Shown: positions 11,393-23,100 of the stretch, in pieces | How the letters are laid out: each line of letters begins with the position of its first letter | Position numbering within the stretch: the first letter of the stretch is position 1 | Assembly: GCA_016165875.1 (NCBI GenBank) | Contig: JABBOT010000011.1 | Coordinates: 16,075,808 to 16,139,807 of the forward strand | Direction of reading: 5' to 3' | Length of the DNA: 64,000 nt | DNA from: Acanthopleura granulata | Taxonomy: Eukaryota; Mollusca; Polyplacophora; Chitonida; Chitonidae | Position numbers and translations under genes: made by a program | Notes under the pieces: generated by a model | What the model saw: only the letters and a program-made list of their open reading frames with translations | Told to the model about the DNA's origin: nothing | Database searches by the model: none

Positions 11393-14300
11393 ACATAGCT
11401 AAAGCTGTTTACCCTAACTCTCGCTCTCAATATGAAAATGTCGCGAAACAGATTTAGATCTTTATTCCCGTAAGGAAAAAGGCGAGTCGGCGATTCAAAA
11501 TGTCACCCTGTGTTACACATGATTACTTCGATGATAGCATGTTGGGCGATCTAAACTGGAGCAAGGCTGGTAGTTGTGTTTTGGGACACAAATCGTTTTC
11601 TGTAGTTCCCAACCGTTGACTCATTAGCAATCTCATCGAACAGATTCGGGGTTACTCAATAAACTCTAACGCTGAGTAATAGTTTGGGGCTAACTAGGCA
11701 GCAGTTACAAAGTGATTTATGAAGGACAGAAATCACAAATCACAGCGAACTCACCAACCCTTCAATCCAAGCGCATCTGCATGAATGACCGCTGAGCGCT
11801 GACAGAATATGCATTTGGGTTGTTAACTTGCCCAGTGAAATACAGCTATGATTAAATGCGTGCGTGGTTCCCTGGAATCCGTTCATCTTGTACACATCTT
11901 ATCGAAGAGAAGGGTTCCGTGGCTTAGTCAATGTGATATAGACATTAAAATGAATAAAATAGGAATACATGTGTTATGAATATGATTAAAGCTTTTCACC
12001 CGGAATTAGGAGGTGTTAGGATAAATAGATACTAACGGGGCCATTGCACGCCTGTAGAGAGAGCGATGGGGAGATTCTATAACGAGCAGCACAAAACTGT
12101 TAAAATTACATAAAAAAATCCCCACAACATATTCTTTCTGTTATAACGTTGCAGCTGGTGTAAAACGTAAATGTTTCTGAGCACACATAGACCAAAAAGT
12201 GTGACCTACTACGAGGAAGAACAAAAGAGAACACAGTTTTGAGTCGCTTGGTAAAGTTGGAAGGATATTTCAGAGTTCCCCATGATGGAATTGTTAGGAT
12301 TTTTATTGGCGTGCCTTAATATCACAAAAAGGCATTGCTTGTGAATAAATATTAACGAAAATTATTCCGTATATAATGATTTATACACACTTTCATGTTT
12401 AATAATTTGGTATCTTTTATTATTCCGCTCTGAATTATCATTCATGTAACATACATTTTGTTGAAAGGAAGTGCAGATCTTGGGTAATGGAATGCATGTG
12501 TTACATAACGTTTTCAATGAACGACCGCACTCTGATATAGCTGGTCTGATATGACATGGACCCCATCTGAAAAGAGCGTACAGGTCCCGCCATGACGGCA
12601 TATACAACAGTTTTTGTCTTTAAATATTATCCCGCGTGTTAGCGTCGGGAGAACATATGCTGAGATGGGCCAGATGTAATCCTCATTCCGCCAGCCAGAG
12701 GGGTAGAGAAGACGGAACCTGTCTGACAAGAGGTGAAGTGAGAAGGGGTGGGGAGAGGTGACATAACGCTTAAGGATACATACTTCCTTCTTTATCATCC
12801 ACAGAACCATCTTTAAGAAAGCAGCGCATGATAAAGCTCACAACGTAATGTCACCCTATACTTGAAGCACACAGGAGCAGTACTCAGCTGGTTCGTAAAT
12901 AGCAGCTATAGATAGATAGACCGATATATATTCCTCTTCCGACATCATTACCCGGGTGCCGGGAAGGGGTGGGAGGTGGGGGGAGCGGGAGCTGTTGGTG
13001 GTGTGCAGATTTCCCCTCACAGTCGCCCGCCCTAATAACACTTGATACTTTAAGGTGCAGGTTAAGGGTAGCATCCTTAAGGGAAGACAGATAGTCGGGA
13101 ATTTAAGTAACCATGATTGTCACTTGCTCTTCACAACTCACTCTCCCGCTTGCGATTCGAAGTATGCAAGAGAAATAAAACAGACCAGATGAAATATTTT
13201 ATTTTCACTCAGTCTAAGAAAATAAAAGCAGCAAGAAAAAAGTATGAATTTGAGCCTGTTTCATCACCTTGATTAAATACAAATGAAGGTGGAGTTTGAC
13301 ACGTGGAATTATCGTGGAGTGGAATTTCTTGACCTGTGAGATTGTCTAGCTAGCGAAAATATCCCAGCTTTTGAAGACCTTTGCAATTCTCAGCAGGAAC
13401 TTTACTGAAGAGGCTTACCCTCTGTCAGCGAGTGGCTTATACTAGCCTAAATTTCTGGGGACACTTTGATCAGAGGTTTTTTATTAACACGACCAATGAG
13501 GTCCGCGATAACAGAGCTATTTACTTATTTATTTATTGTCAACATTGATTTGATTGGTATGTATTGATTTGACGTAGAACTAGGGGCCTTACTTAACAAC
13601 ACTTCTCCTGTGGACAGAGAAGAAAGTTGTAATACGTACGTATAATTCCTGTTTTTTTTTTTAGATGATTCACCACGTATGTCTGCATGTTATTCAGCTG
13701 TACAACTGTTTAACTGACACACTCGGGCTAATATTTCCATATTGCCAAACGTCATGTAAAATACCTTCACTGACAATGCATCCAATCTTGATAAACGAGA
13801 ACCTGAATTAATGTGTTTGAATTGGCCTTTGGGTTGCCCGCTTTCCTTACGTGAGCTGGTTGAAAGGAAATGTCTGTCATATAGGTTAAATATTCTTAAG
13901 CGTATGTATGGGTTATGTATGTGAAAGGTAGCGCATGTGTAATGGTTGTACGTAGGAGGGGGCGCGTCGCAGATGGAGCTTTTAATACTTATCGCTATAT
14001 TGGCTAGAACACAAGCTCCAGTGCTGAAAATTGGTCAAGGCTAACTACGGTTACAATTTTTAAATGGCGTTCGACAATTTGGTGGCTTTTTGACATAGTT
14101 TCATGTCATCTGCCGTTTAATTTCTTTAAGTCGTGGATATGCACTCTCTTTTCTGAAGTGTTATATATTTAATAAAGTGAAATCGAACATTTTGGCAGTG
14201 GTGGAGACGGAAAGCGTTGAAAATCTTAATCGGCTAACTCTTTCTAAAGTGTTAATTGAACACATTGCAAATCGTTGGGAAAATGCTGCAGTCTATCACC

Positions 14301-14496
14301 ATCATATGTCAGGTAACACATTTAGATCTAGTGCCGTACGTGAGCAGATCTGCCAGCAAGCTGCGGATGATCGTGATGGTCAAATAAATAAATAAATATA
14401 TCTTGTGTACCACATCATGAATGTTAAAAGTGTTGTAATGTTAGATTATGTTACATCTTACGTCATTATGCCTCGGAATAACTTTAAACTTTAATA
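11393..14496. other. Non-coding; GC-rich patch with G4 motif
   Basis: The patch around 12840-13080 is GC-richer and carries a 72-codon minus-strand frame without recognisable domains. The rest is AT-rich with short open frames only. Confidence 0.5.
12966..12989 (+). other. G-quadruplex-type motif
   Basis: Runs of G with short spacers (GGGGTGGGAGGTGGGGGG then AGCGGG) meet the usual G3+ N1-7 pattern. It lies in a locally GC-rich patch in AT-rich DNA. No function is assigned. Confidence 0.6.
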
Positions 14497-14766
14497 GGGG
14501 CCTCCTTGGCCGAGAGGGTTAGCATGCCAGCGCGGCGTTATGACCCCTTGCCTCTCACTAATGCTTTCGCTGTGAGTTCAATTCCGACTTATTCTGGCTT
14601 CCTCTTCGGTCGTTCGTCTGAAGGTCCGCCAGTACCCTGCGGATGGTCGTGGGTTTCCCCGGGCTCCGTTCCCTTTTTTCTCCCACCGCAATGCTGGACG
14701 CCGTCGTATAAGTGAAATATTCTTGAGTGCCGTGTAAAACACCAGTCAAATAAGTAAATAAGTAAA
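14497..14766 (+). mobile_element. Full-length tRNA-derived SINE
   Basis: The head shows an A-box-like TTGGCCGAGAGGGTTAGC and a B-box GAGTTCAATTC, giving a polymerase III promoter arrangement. The body has GGTCCGCCAG, GGATGGTCGTGGGTTTCCCC and CTCCCACCGCAATGCTGG, then TCGTATAAGTGAAATATTC and a tail of AAATAAGTAAATAAGT. This is one of the most complete copies in the window. Confidence 0.88.
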
Positions 14767-15940
14767 CATTAGCGCTCTTTCACCATTTAATATGCTGTAT
14801 CATTTCATCGAATGTTGATCATGTAACATTTGCGCTTTTCGACATCAGCAAAGATAAACTGTCCTCTCTTTGGGGAATTTTAAGCACAAACTGGACAACT
14901 CTGTCGTCACTTCCGGGCGCAAAGTGTGAGCCATGCACACATGCACAAGTGTGTTTTCCGATGTGAATTAGCAGTGTTTAACAGGCGGAAATAAGTCACT
15001 GCGGAAATTTCAAGAAAATATCTGCACGACTAATGTCCATGCTGTTTAATTCGATACTAAATATATAAATTTATAATAACCCCGATGTAATATAAAGACT
15101 GCATATAAGGCTGACCCAGATTGACATTGAATATGACGAAATATTATGACATACCCCGGTGTGTAGCATATCCTATTGTTAGACGGGACATTGTTCCTCG
15201 GTCGGTTATTACAGCCCATATTGTGTTAATTTGAAATAATTGTCATGTGTTAACCTAAAAGACATTAATTAACATATTTATTAATTAGGAAATGACGGTG
15301 TTGGAGTAAAGCATGTCAGCATGGTCACGCTTGAAGTGTTAAGAATGGCCTGATTTTCATCAGCGTTGTGACCAGACAACACGACGTCGACCTAGGATCT
15401 GTATAGAAACCATATACCTAATAATTGGATGCACTTTGATGTAAACCCAGGCTACAATAGATCTAGTATGTGTGTAATTGTGTTCATGACCTAGCTGCGC
15501 TTGAGAACAGTAAATTGAACTTATTTCTGTACATCACCTATTATAGAATGTTTCGAAAAGTCGCTGCTCTTAACTGTCGTCGGGATTGGAGCATATGTAA
15601 GTAGACAGTCTTTATGTATAATTTGTTGGGTCACCCGCTTTGCTATATGACAACTTGTGTATCATACATGTTTAATACTGGTGTTTGTTTTCTACATCTC
15701 ATGTACTACTACATTTATAAGTTTAAAGGTTTTAATAAAGCGCTAATACACTTCCTCCTTCCGTCATTGCCCCACCATGACAAATCTATCCCCCACCCCA
15801 GCTCCCACCTCAACTGGCATCCCACTCCTCGCCCCCACCATTCATTCTCATCATCGTATATTGAGAAATCAAGACATACGCAAATTCGTTGAAAATTATG
15901 AAGGCAGAAAATTACTGCAGTTCATTCGCACGTACACTTG

Positions 15941-15943
<3 letters not shown>
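14767..15943. other. Non-coding; C-rich tract
   Basis: A pyrimidine/C-rich stretch (about 15765-15850, with CCCCACC words) produces a Pro/His-rich chance frame. Nothing else is seen. Confidence 0.5.

Positions 15944-16001
<58 letters not shown>
15944..16001. repeat. (AT)n microsatellite, about 58 bp
   Basis: Uninterrupted AT dinucleotides that directly abut the start of element D copy 1. Confidence 0.97.
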
Positions 16002-16003
<2 letters not shown>

Positions 16004-16004
<1 letters not shown>

Positions 16005-16822
16005 ACATCGATAAAATCCGAGCATTTCTTTACTGATAAAATTGATATTGTCACTGCAGTGAAATATCAAATTTTGATATTTCACACCCAGGCGTCATGA
16101 CGTCAAGAAAGAAACATTTTATTTTATAAAGTTCCAATCTAATCTGAACGGAATGACGTCTTAATGCAAGCCAACTGCTACATTCCCACGTCACGCACGA
16201 AGACATGGCGACATATAACGCGTCATGTACACGGCGTCACACTTTAGGCATGTCTGTGACAGCCTACGGCTTCACGGAAAAATGCCGAAAACTCTACAAG
16301 TAGAAGTACAAGTAGAATATTGCATATTGAATGAATGAATGAATGCTTATTGTTTAACGCCCTACTCAAGAATATTTCACTTATACGAAGGCGGTGTCTC
16401 CTTGGTGCAGGACGGATTTCCACCGTATCTTTTATCTGGTGCTGCCTCACCGAGACGACTTGCCGAAGACACCCAACAAGCCCCCTCACCCAGTCACATT
16501 ATACTGACACCGGGCCGACCAGTCCACCCTCTATCCTCTTATTGCTGAGCGCCTAGCGAGGAAGCAGAATGTACCATTTTTTTAAAGTCTTTGGTATGAC
16601 CCGACCCAGGTTTGAACCCAGATCTCCCCGTCCGAAAGCGGACGCCCAACCAACTGCGCTACCCGGGCGGGTATTGCATATTGAAGGCTGAATACCATTA
16701 ATATTGTTCTCGTGAAAGGTGAAAATCATAACCCACTCGACGCTTCGCGTCTTTTGGGTTATCATTTTCATCTCTTGCTTGAACAATATCTATGGTATTC
16801 AACCTTCACTGTGCAATATTCT
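16004..16822 (+). mobile_element. Element D copy 1, interrupted by a SINE
   Basis: It matches the reverse complement of 39866-40315. Shared blocks are CTGCAGTGAAATATCA, CACACCCAGGCGTCATGACG, TATAAAGTTCCAATCT, TGACGTCTTAATGCAAG, GGCATGTCTGTGACAGCCTA and a terminal hairpin at 16672-16822. The hairpin arms are TTGAAGGCTGAATACCATTA and, reversed, TATGGTATTCAACCTTCACT. The SINE at 16332-16671 splits it exactly before the hairpin. Confidence 0.85.
16332..16671 (-). mobile_element. tRNA-derived SINE of a second type, with 14-bp target-site duplication
   Basis: TATTGCATATTGAA is repeated at 16318-16331 and 16672-16685. Read on the minus strand, the element starts with a tRNA-like head with an A-box TAGCGCAGTTGG and a B-box GGTTCAAACCT. 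The body differs from the main family. Near its 3' end it shares the ACTCAAGAATATTTCACTTA / TACGAAGGCGG block with that family and ends in ATTC repeats. It disrupts element D. Confidence 0.9.
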
Positions 16823-17081
16823 CTATATATTCAAACTCTGGTACATTCATGTTATCAGGACATATGCTCTCTGGTAACAGATGTCCTGGCTCGCTGATAA
16901 GCTCCAGATTTCCCCAGTGGGACGGGCACAGGTTGACAGCAGCAGGGTCTGCGCCTCCCCCGGAGCAGATGATGGGGCAGGATGCCGGCGACAGCTGATT
17001 CATATTACCCCAGTCAACGCTGTCCTTCCCAACCATCATGGAGGACAGCCTCCTGTCTTCCGGTGCCCTCAACCAAGACCA
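16806..17081 (-). other. GC-rich minus-strand open frame, possible exon or gene remnant
   Basis: Reading leftward from about 17081 (just after a stop) there is an open frame of about 90 codons with a GC-rich third-position pattern unlike nearby DNA. It contains Cys, Trp and Gly residues (for example SPASCPIICSGGG). It stops at a TGA inside the end of foldback element D. It has no ATG near its left limit and no convincing acceptor. I do not recognise the product. It could be an exon, a decayed gene copy or chance. Confidence 0.2.
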
Positions 17082-17170
17082 TCTTCATCCCATTATCCCT
17101 GGTCACCGCGCCGTGTGGAGTCGGCCAGCCCTGTATCTGTCACAGATGTATATTTAGGACACCTATTTAG

Positions 17171-19378
17171 CAGTAGCCCAGACTTCTTGTAATACGCCCG
17201 TGTTGTGTTCCCACTGTGAAGAGGTCCCCTGACCGAAATGGGCCCTTTGCTTTAATTTTGTTGGTGTGAACACACTGGCTGGTTTTGCTTTAGCGCTGCC
17301 TCTTTGCTGATACGAACATTGCAGTTTTACTCAAAATGACATAGAATATTCTTAACCTTTATCGTTACGTTGTACAGGATATTTACCTTATCATATATAA
17401 CAGGGAGGGAGGCACTAAAGACGGACGTGCATCTCCTGGTCGCTGCCAAGGGATTTTGCATATGTGTTTAAGAATGTTACAATACGCTGTTACTTGTCTC
17501 TCTTAATAGGAAATCATAAATTTTGGCACAAGTATTGACATAGCGGTATAGCACAAGAATTTTCGCTACCTCTCACAGGACCACACACACTCGTGCCATT
17601 TTTACCCTGACAAGGTGTAATGCATGTGGAGTGGAATTGAAACATCACAAGCTAATTTATTCCTGTCCGAACCTTGCCCACAAAAATTTACAAGGCCTGG
17701 GTTTGAACTCGGTGAACGCTGAACACACACTTTCAGGAAATGGCGCGAAGAGCAAAGGGAAGATACGCTATGTCTTTTACTTTACCTAAAATTTCATCCT
17801 TGACAACGTTAACCCTTTTGTCTGATTCCGAGAGGCCTATATTGATCTAAGAGAGTTATTTTCAAGCTTCTTTCGAAGGTATGATACTATCTTCTTCTAC
17901 AAATGTATCCGTTTGTCGTGGTTACAAAACACTGCACTACCCACCAAGCTTTGCGATTTGGCAGACGGTACTGCCATGTGCGTGTGGCCGCTCTTGCTGA
18001 GTAGTATGCTGATAAAGTTTGTACTGTTAATATTTTGACACTTGCACTGACAGTTCTCATTCCGTCTCTGTATTGTCTGTCCAGTGTTAGCCGTGTCCCG
18101 TGTTGCTGTTAGCCAAATTTCTGAATAAAATATCAAACTAGAAAGAATGTGGCGGCACTACATTATAATGGCTCTAACTCTCAAAAATCAAATGTGGTCT
18201 GTGGACTGATTTGTACACCTGTGTTGCACACATTGCTCACGCTCTAAACAGACCACGGGTACACACTTTAGTATACATTTAATGTCTTAGAAAATGAAGG
18301 TCTGTGTGCATCCAAGGCATACACTAACGTGCCCACGGAGCTAATATATCTTCACGGTGGGCTGGTGCAAATATATTGTACGTTTATAACACACCTGACT
18401 CTTTATTTTTAAGAGAGCACACAGCTTTTTGAAATTAATTCACTCCATCTTAAGCTAAGGATAAAAGGCAAATGCCTCGGATTTAGACTCTCATATTAAG
18501 TCATTACTTCTTTGCATCGGTTAAATAACTCACCCGAAGGCTAACATTACGCGCTGTTCCAAGTTAACCGCCGATTAAATTGTTAAGAATGAAAAAGGCC
18601 CCAGCTGTGTTTATACATTTATAACCATTCGCTACAGGTAAGGAGACTTGCATTGGTATAGTACTGAGATAAGACCATCCATCTGTTTTCTACAACAACG
18701 GAAAGTGGTCGTGTTTAAAAAGTAACGGCGAATGCCTCAAGGCAGTAGAACAGATGAGGTACAGAGGTCATCGTCTATGGACGCGGCTGCCCCAGAACAG
18801 AAAAAAACTGTGAGGTCAATGAGTAACATTGCAGACCTGTAATAATAGCAATGTGAAAACATCGCCAATATCTTGCTTACCAATAGGACGAACCAGTGAA
18901 ATAAGTCGAAGTTGTCTTTACCCGAAGAACACTTTCTGGTGTACATCGTCCCTTTAGCAATACCCCCCCCCCCATCCACCCGAAATCCTCCTTATTTCCT
19001 CACAAAAACTACACATCGAAAGCTATTTATGCTTGCACATTTGTATACCTATGATAACCTTTTTACGCACATACATGCGCAGTCATCTATTGCACGGTCG
19101 TCACTGCTCTTGTTTTCTTTGCTGTGGATTTTTACATTACTTTATTGATTCGATTGATGTCCTATGAAACTTTGTGTGTTTGAGAAAAGAGGTACTAAAA
19201 TGCCACTCAAGCCAAACCACGTTGTGGCTCCCAACAGTGACTTATCGCCTGGACAGAGCGTTATGTCTAGTCTCTTTGCCAGCATTATTACGTCAGTAAG
19301 TTAAGACATCGCCGTCAGTAAACCGCAAGGAAAAAACACGTGAAGCCTGACCAAGTATTTGTCTGTTTTCATTTCTGG
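17171..19378. other. Non-coding region upstream of the gene
   Basis: Contains a poly-C run near 18963-18974 and consensus-like donors CAG|GTAAGG (18638) and CA|GTAAGT (19296), either of which could end a 5' exon of the downstream gene. No coding exon is recognised. Confidence 0.4.
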
Positions 19379-19500
19379 CCTCAGGATCACGAGGATGTCT
19401 TAGACTTTCCTGAAACTTAGTCTTAATTCCTGAATTGAAATTTGAACTTAAACTCAAATTTAGAGTTTTATTACGAACATCTAAGACAACCATTTGCATT
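19379..19500. repeat. Repeat E fragment
   Basis: CCTCAGGATCACGAGGATGT, CTTAGACTTTCCTGAAACTT and AGTCTTAATTCCTGAATTGA match the reverse of the right end of the 2.4-kb copy. The far end ACATCTAAGACAACC is a short inverted match. Confidence 0.45.
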
Positions 19501-20101
19501 AAATTATAAATTCCTGGGATAATTTTAGGCCAGCACAGTGTTTTGAAAGCAAAATTTTGACTGAAGTTGAGGGTTTTTGATGCTGGGACCTTTGTGTTGC
19601 TTTGTCAGTATTTTGCCATAAGCCTATAAGCCTACCAGTTTTTCAATGAGTGCCTTTAACTTTCAGATTCTGGGCATAATTTCGAAGCTGTGACGAAATC
19701 CATGGGCGTAGTCAGGAAGTAGAACGTTGAAGGCTAAGTGAGTCTTGTCTGTGTTTACCGTCACGATGTGTAAGCTGTAAGAATCGGCCTCTATTACGGC
19801 ATTATAAGGGTGAGGCGCAAAAGGATCCGCCGGCCATTCCAGCTGTTCAACAGTTTCCTGTAGTGTTTCTCAGCCAGACGGCACATCTTTTTTTCCTTCG
19901 TTGTGAAGACCGTGTAGTGTACACTATATCTGCATCTATTAGCTTCTGGTTTGTCTTGCTGGGATAGGATTCCTAACGGACACTGACGCAGAAAGTCTGA
20001 TGAATGATTCAAACAGGAAGCACATGGAGTGCATGTTCGCTTAACTTTTACAAACAGAGAAAGTGCTATTTTAATGGAATGTGTTCTTTTTCTGTTTTCA
20101 G

Positions 20102-20173
20102 CGTCATCCATTGAAACACAGTAAACGATTGGAGATTTTCTTCAGAGTTGTTCGGGATACAGTGCTGAATGAC
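20102..20173 (+). other. 5' UTR part of the second (or later) exon
   Basis: The sequence up to 20101 ends in a T-rich tract followed by CAG, a good splice acceptor, so the exon begins at 20102 and carries 72 bases before the ATG at 20174. The frame is open through this stretch, so extra N-terminal coding cannot be excluded, but the signal peptide directly after 20174 argues for that start. An out-of-frame ATG lies at 20169. The upstream exon is not identified. Candidate donors include 8816, 18638 and 19296. Confidence 0.5.
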
Positions 20174-23100
20174 ATGGCAACAATATCCCATCCTCTGTTC
20201 ACGTCAGTGTTGATTTCCGCTTTTTTTGCCCTAGTATGGACCCAAGCCACCATACGTCCCCTGGGATGTACGCAGGACGGAAAGTTTTACCGTCCTGGAC
20301 AGGAAATCTTTCGAAGCAGGGTCGCGGACTGGTGCTACGGCACTACTTGCTCTCCCAAAGGACAGATAGTTCGGTGGGACGATTTCAGCTGCGGGTCATC
20401 TTCGTCAGGTGCTAAGCCGATGAGCTGTGTAGTGAATGGTCAAGTTTATCAACCGGGACAAGACATTTCCGAAAGCCGAGCTGGGACGTGGTGTTACGGA
20501 AAGTTCTGCGATCTGAACGGACATTTAGTTTCCTGGAATAACTACGATTGCGCACAGGACGTGTCAACTACGCTACCGCCGAAGACGTCCACATTAAAGA
20601 AATCAGTGGGGCTGGCGGAAGCAACTGATTCGGTGCTCATAGAACGAACCCTTGTGGTTACGGCTCCAACGATAGCCACCGTGTGCGTTTACAATGGTGT
20701 GACGTATCAGCTGGGTCAGCAGATTCCAGGCAGTGAAGGCTGTGGTCTTCAATGTGGAGTCGGAGGTCAGGTTGTGCCCAATCCCTGCGTGAGAACTACG
20801 ACAGCTCCTCCTCCTACAACCCTCTCGCCTCCAACCACTATACCAACGTGCCTGTACAACGGTGTCACCTATCAGCCAGGTCAGCAGATACCGGATGGAA
20901 TGGGTTGTGGGTTTGAGTGTTCCCCTAATGGTGAACTGTTGCGCTGGCCGTGTACCACACCGCCTCCACCTACAACCTCGTCTCCAACGTGCCTGTACAA
21001 CGGTGTCACCTATCAGCCAGGTCAGCAGATACCGGATGGAATGGGTTGTGGGTTTGAGTGTTCCCCTAATGGTGAACTGTTGCGCTGGCCGTGTACCACA
21101 CCGCCTCCACCTACAACCTCGTCTCCAACGTGCCTGTACAACGGTGTCACCTATCAGCCAGGTCAGCAGATACCAGACGGAATGGGTTGTGGGTTTGAGT
21201 GTTCCCCTAATGGTGAACTGTTGCGCTGGCCGTGCACCACACCGCCTCAACCTACAACAACCTCACCTGCAACCACCATACGAACGTGCCTGTACAACGG
21301 TGTCACCTATCAGCCAGGTCAGCAAATCCCAGATGGAAACGGATGTGGCTTTGAATGCGGCCCTGACGGGTTACTCCTGCCCTATCCGTGCACGCGTCGC
21401 ACCACACCTCCAATGCCTCCCACGACTGCTCCTCAACCTGCCTTAACCTGTACGTACAACGGCGTTACTTACCAGCCAGGCCAACAGATTTGGAGGGACG
21501 CCAACGGATGCGGCTACGAATGCGGCCCGACTGGAGAGCTGTTAGCTTATCCATGTCAACCGCCCACCACCATTCCAATTACCACACCTCCTCCGTCGTG
21601 TTTCTACAACGGACAGTTTTACGCCCCTGGCCAGCGCATTCCGAGCAATGGTCAGCATTGCGGAGGTCTCTGCTCCGAGCATGGCCAGATTCTTTTAGCT
21701 ACCTGCATGAGTTCTCCTACAACTCTTCCAACACGGCCTGTGACCTGCTCCTATAACAGCGTGACCTACTCACCTGGCCAGCAAATTCCCGACGGAAATG
21801 GTTGCGGGTTTGAATGTTCCACAAACGGGGAACTTTTACCATATCCATGCCCTCCTCCAACGACGACTCCAATGATCACTGTGCCGAATGGGTGCTTCTA
21901 CGACGGAAAACTATATGGACCTGGCGAAAGCTTTGGCGAGGGTAAGAGTGGAAACTGGTGCTATGGTATGCTCTGTAGCGAAGACGGCGAGATAATAACA
22001 TGGGATGACTTCAACTGTGGCAAATCAACGCCGACGACAATACCCCCCACAACATATAGGACAACACTTCGTGGGTGTTTTTATAACGGAACTATGTATG
22101 CGGCCGGCTCACCAATCTATCGTGACTCGGCTGGCTGTGGGAGATTCTGTAACGATCAAGGACAGATTGATTACTATGTGTGCACACGATCCACCGCCCC
22201 GCATACCACCATCCCACACGGATGTTTTCACGAAGGGAAGCTATACAAACCAGGCGACAGTTTTGGTGAAGGCCGGGAAGGAAACTGGTGCTATGGTATG
22301 ATCTGTGGAGAAAACGGAGAGATAGCACACTGGGACAACTTCCAGTGTGGTGGCAGCACAACGACAGCGTCCTCACCTACGACTACTTCTCCGGGTCAAC
22401 GAAGAGGCTGCACGGTGGGCGGAAAGTTCTATAAGTCCGGGGAGGAAATTACCCGTGTAAGTAGCCTAAACATGTGCTACGGTACGCTTTGTGACGAAAA
22501 TGGCGACGTGATAGCTTGGGAGGATTTTACCTGCGGGGACACTGGCAGCACCGTTAATCCACAGGAGCCTGCCAAAGACTGCCAGTACCAAGGGAAAGCT
22601 TATAAACCCGGACAGAAGATCTCGTTAGCGGACAGTAGAGGATGTAAGGTGTATTGTTCCCTTGAGGGCCGTGTAAGAGTGGAACGATTTCCGTGTATCA
22701 CCCCTGTGACAGGCGTGTCCACTGAAACGCCTAATAATTCCACATACAGAGCTTACATTTGTGGAAGGTAAGTTTATCTATCAGACTTTTTATACTATTA
22801 TGTATATTCATGGATCTGATGTCACATAGGCATTTTGCAAGCACATTTCGTGGGTATTTATTATCACATATAATGAAAATGATCTTAAATTATTGATTAT
22901 ATGTTATATTATTACTAACACCTCATTCGAACCAATCACGAAATATTTTCATTACATGAGAGAGTGCAGCATTGAGTTTGAATTGAATTCATCTGTTTTC
23001 CTTCGACCGGCCTCACAAAGGGAACGACGAAGTTTAGAAGAGCCTTTCAGTTCATATTATTTTTGGCAACATTAAATAATGAATCTACATGGCCATACTG

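Noticed and set aside
14506..14749. Small protein genes within SINE copies (also 4672-4951, 31412-31621, 44722-44986, 53239-53541, 56441-56679)
   Set aside because: The same open frames recur wherever the SINE occurs, on either strand. They reflect the repeat consensus, not genes.
20603..21446. Long open frames (about 194-215 codons) antisense and in the +1 frame over the cysteine modules
   Set aside because: They repeat with the same 47-codon period as the real frame and have no signal peptide or domain. They are open only because the tandem repeat lacks stops there.
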